Shown piece by piece: positions 5,376 through 5,829 of a stretch of DNA of 5,829 nucleotides. The stretch comes from Methanomicrobium sp. Lineage in GTDB: Archaea; Halobacteriota; Methanomicrobia; Methanomicrobiales; Methanomicrobiaceae. The notes below the pieces were generated by a model. The model was not told where the DNA came from. It saw nothing but the letters and a program-made list of their open reading frames with translations, and did not search any database. A program made the translations under genes and the position numbers. The DNA lies in NCBI GenBank assembly GCA_017553245.1, contig JAFZMT010000187.1:1-5829 (forward strand), in the 5' to 3' direction. How positions within the stretch are numbered: position 1 is the stretch's first letter; every line of letters begins with the position of its first letter.

Positions 5376-5391
5376 TTAAAAAAGTGAAAAA
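5376..5391 (-). terminator. Double T-run after surface-protein copy 2
   Basis: Directly after the TAA at 5392 the minus strand reads TTTTTCACTTTTTTAA, two T-tracts within 16 bp. This suits an archaeal oligo-T terminator. The position matches the T-run after copy 1. Confidence 0.4.
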
Positions 5392-5829
5392 TTATATTAT
5401 GCCGGGAACCAACGGTGCAGTCGGCGTTTCATCATAGCATTCCGGTTGCGGTTTATATGTCGCATTGCTTGATTTTACAATAATACGCAGAGTGTCGGGA
5501 TACGTATAATTACCCCCATCATTTGATGGGAAAGAAACGGTAGAGTTATTGTACTCATGCCTGATATCATCTGGTGTGATAAAATAATTCGGTTCGGATA
5601 ATTCGATCTCACAGGAATAAACCTCATCCATGCCGGTTCTGAAAAGTTCTACCGGAATTTGAACATTTTTTATTTCATTCTCGGATATGTTACACAGTCT
5701 CACATTTTTTGACAGATAGATCTCTTTGTTAGATTTTCCTGTATCATTGTTTCTTAACTGGCGTCCTGTTGTCCGATCAATAAGGGTTCTTGTAAAATTA
5801 ACCCGGACATCGATATATTTACAGTCAAC
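5392..5829 (-). CDS. Paralogous sequon-rich surface protein (copy 2), N-terminus beyond the right edge
   Basis: The open frame runs from the TAA at 5392 to the last base, giving 145 residues that begin VDCKYIDVRVNFTRTLIDR, equivalent to residue 113 of copy 1. Over this part the two proteins are roughly 80% identical with one single-residue gap, and the shared region extends through PLVPGII to the stop. A GTG at 5701-5703 is internal and not the start, because the match continues upstream of it. The sequons are kept (NFT, NDT, NIS, NNS/NST, NYT, NAT). Cysteine placement differs: the residue matching C146 is now Asn (GIYC to GKSN), while the residue matching Y158 has become Cys (RLYN to RLCN). 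The other half, including the expected membrane anchor, is not visible. Function is unknown. Confidence 0.8.
   Translation of the reverse strand, partial: VDCKYIDVRVNFTRTLIDRTTGRQLRNNDTGKSNKEIYLSKNVRLCNISENEIKNVQIPVELFRTGMDEVYSCEIELSEPNYFITPDDIRHEYNNSTVSFPSNDGGNYTYPDTLRIIVKSSNATYKPQPECYDETPTAPLVPGII

Noticed and set aside
5701..5703. GTG as the start of a 103-residue protein
   Set aside because: The frame is open upstream to the window edge and aligns with copy 1 well before this codon, so the GTG is internal.
1..5829. tRNA, rRNA, insertion sequence or integrase
   Set aside because: No tRNA-like cloverleaf arms, rRNA segments, transposase motifs or terminal inverted repeats were found on either strand by eye.

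Overview
The window is archaeal and most likely from a methanogen of the Methanomicrobiales (genus not resolved). The evidence is a four-gene 2-oxoglutarate:ferredoxin oxidoreductase operon in the order D-A-B-C, followed by an ADP-forming succinyl-CoA synthetase beta gene. There are also TATA-box promoters with T-tract ends instead of bacterial -35/-10 boxes, and AT-rich tandem genes for membrane-anchored, sequon-rich exported proteins. Every intact gene lies on the minus strand, so transcription runs from right to left.

Right part (about 4440-5829, noticeably AT-rich): two tandem, closely related genes for proteins with an N-terminal membrane anchor and many N-glycosylation sequons. One is complete (4521-5291); the other is cut by the right edge (5392-5829). 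Middle (3607-4440): a membrane-anchored winged-helix regulator. Its TATA box sits inside a perfect 9-bp inverted repeat, which suggests an operator. Downstream is a 264-bp non-coding gap holding five 16-17-bp direct repeats and two GTATGCAT sites ahead of the kor promoter. Left part (886-3606): korD-korA-korB-korC, tightly packed with 1-4 nt overlaps. A 156-bp gap with its own promoter candidate then leads to sucC.

KorDABC and SucC(D) catalyse adjacent steps. Succinyl-CoA synthetase makes succinyl-CoA from succinate, and Kor reductively carboxylates it with reduced ferredoxin to 2-oxoglutarate, the glutamate precursor. This is the end of the incomplete reductive TCA branch used by methanogens of this type.

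The most striking observation is at the left edge. sucC reads normally on the minus strand from a TTG start at 729 for about 197 codons, to about position 139. Homology then jumps to the plus strand: bases 1-150 encode, in the opposite orientation, a downstream piece of SucC (the ANFLDVGGGA region to GGI). The switch falls on a 9-12-bp stretch, GGCGGCATAGAC, that fits SucC on both strands. Either part of sucC is inverted in the genome between short inverted repeats, or this is a fold-back amplification or assembly chimera. The window cannot decide which.
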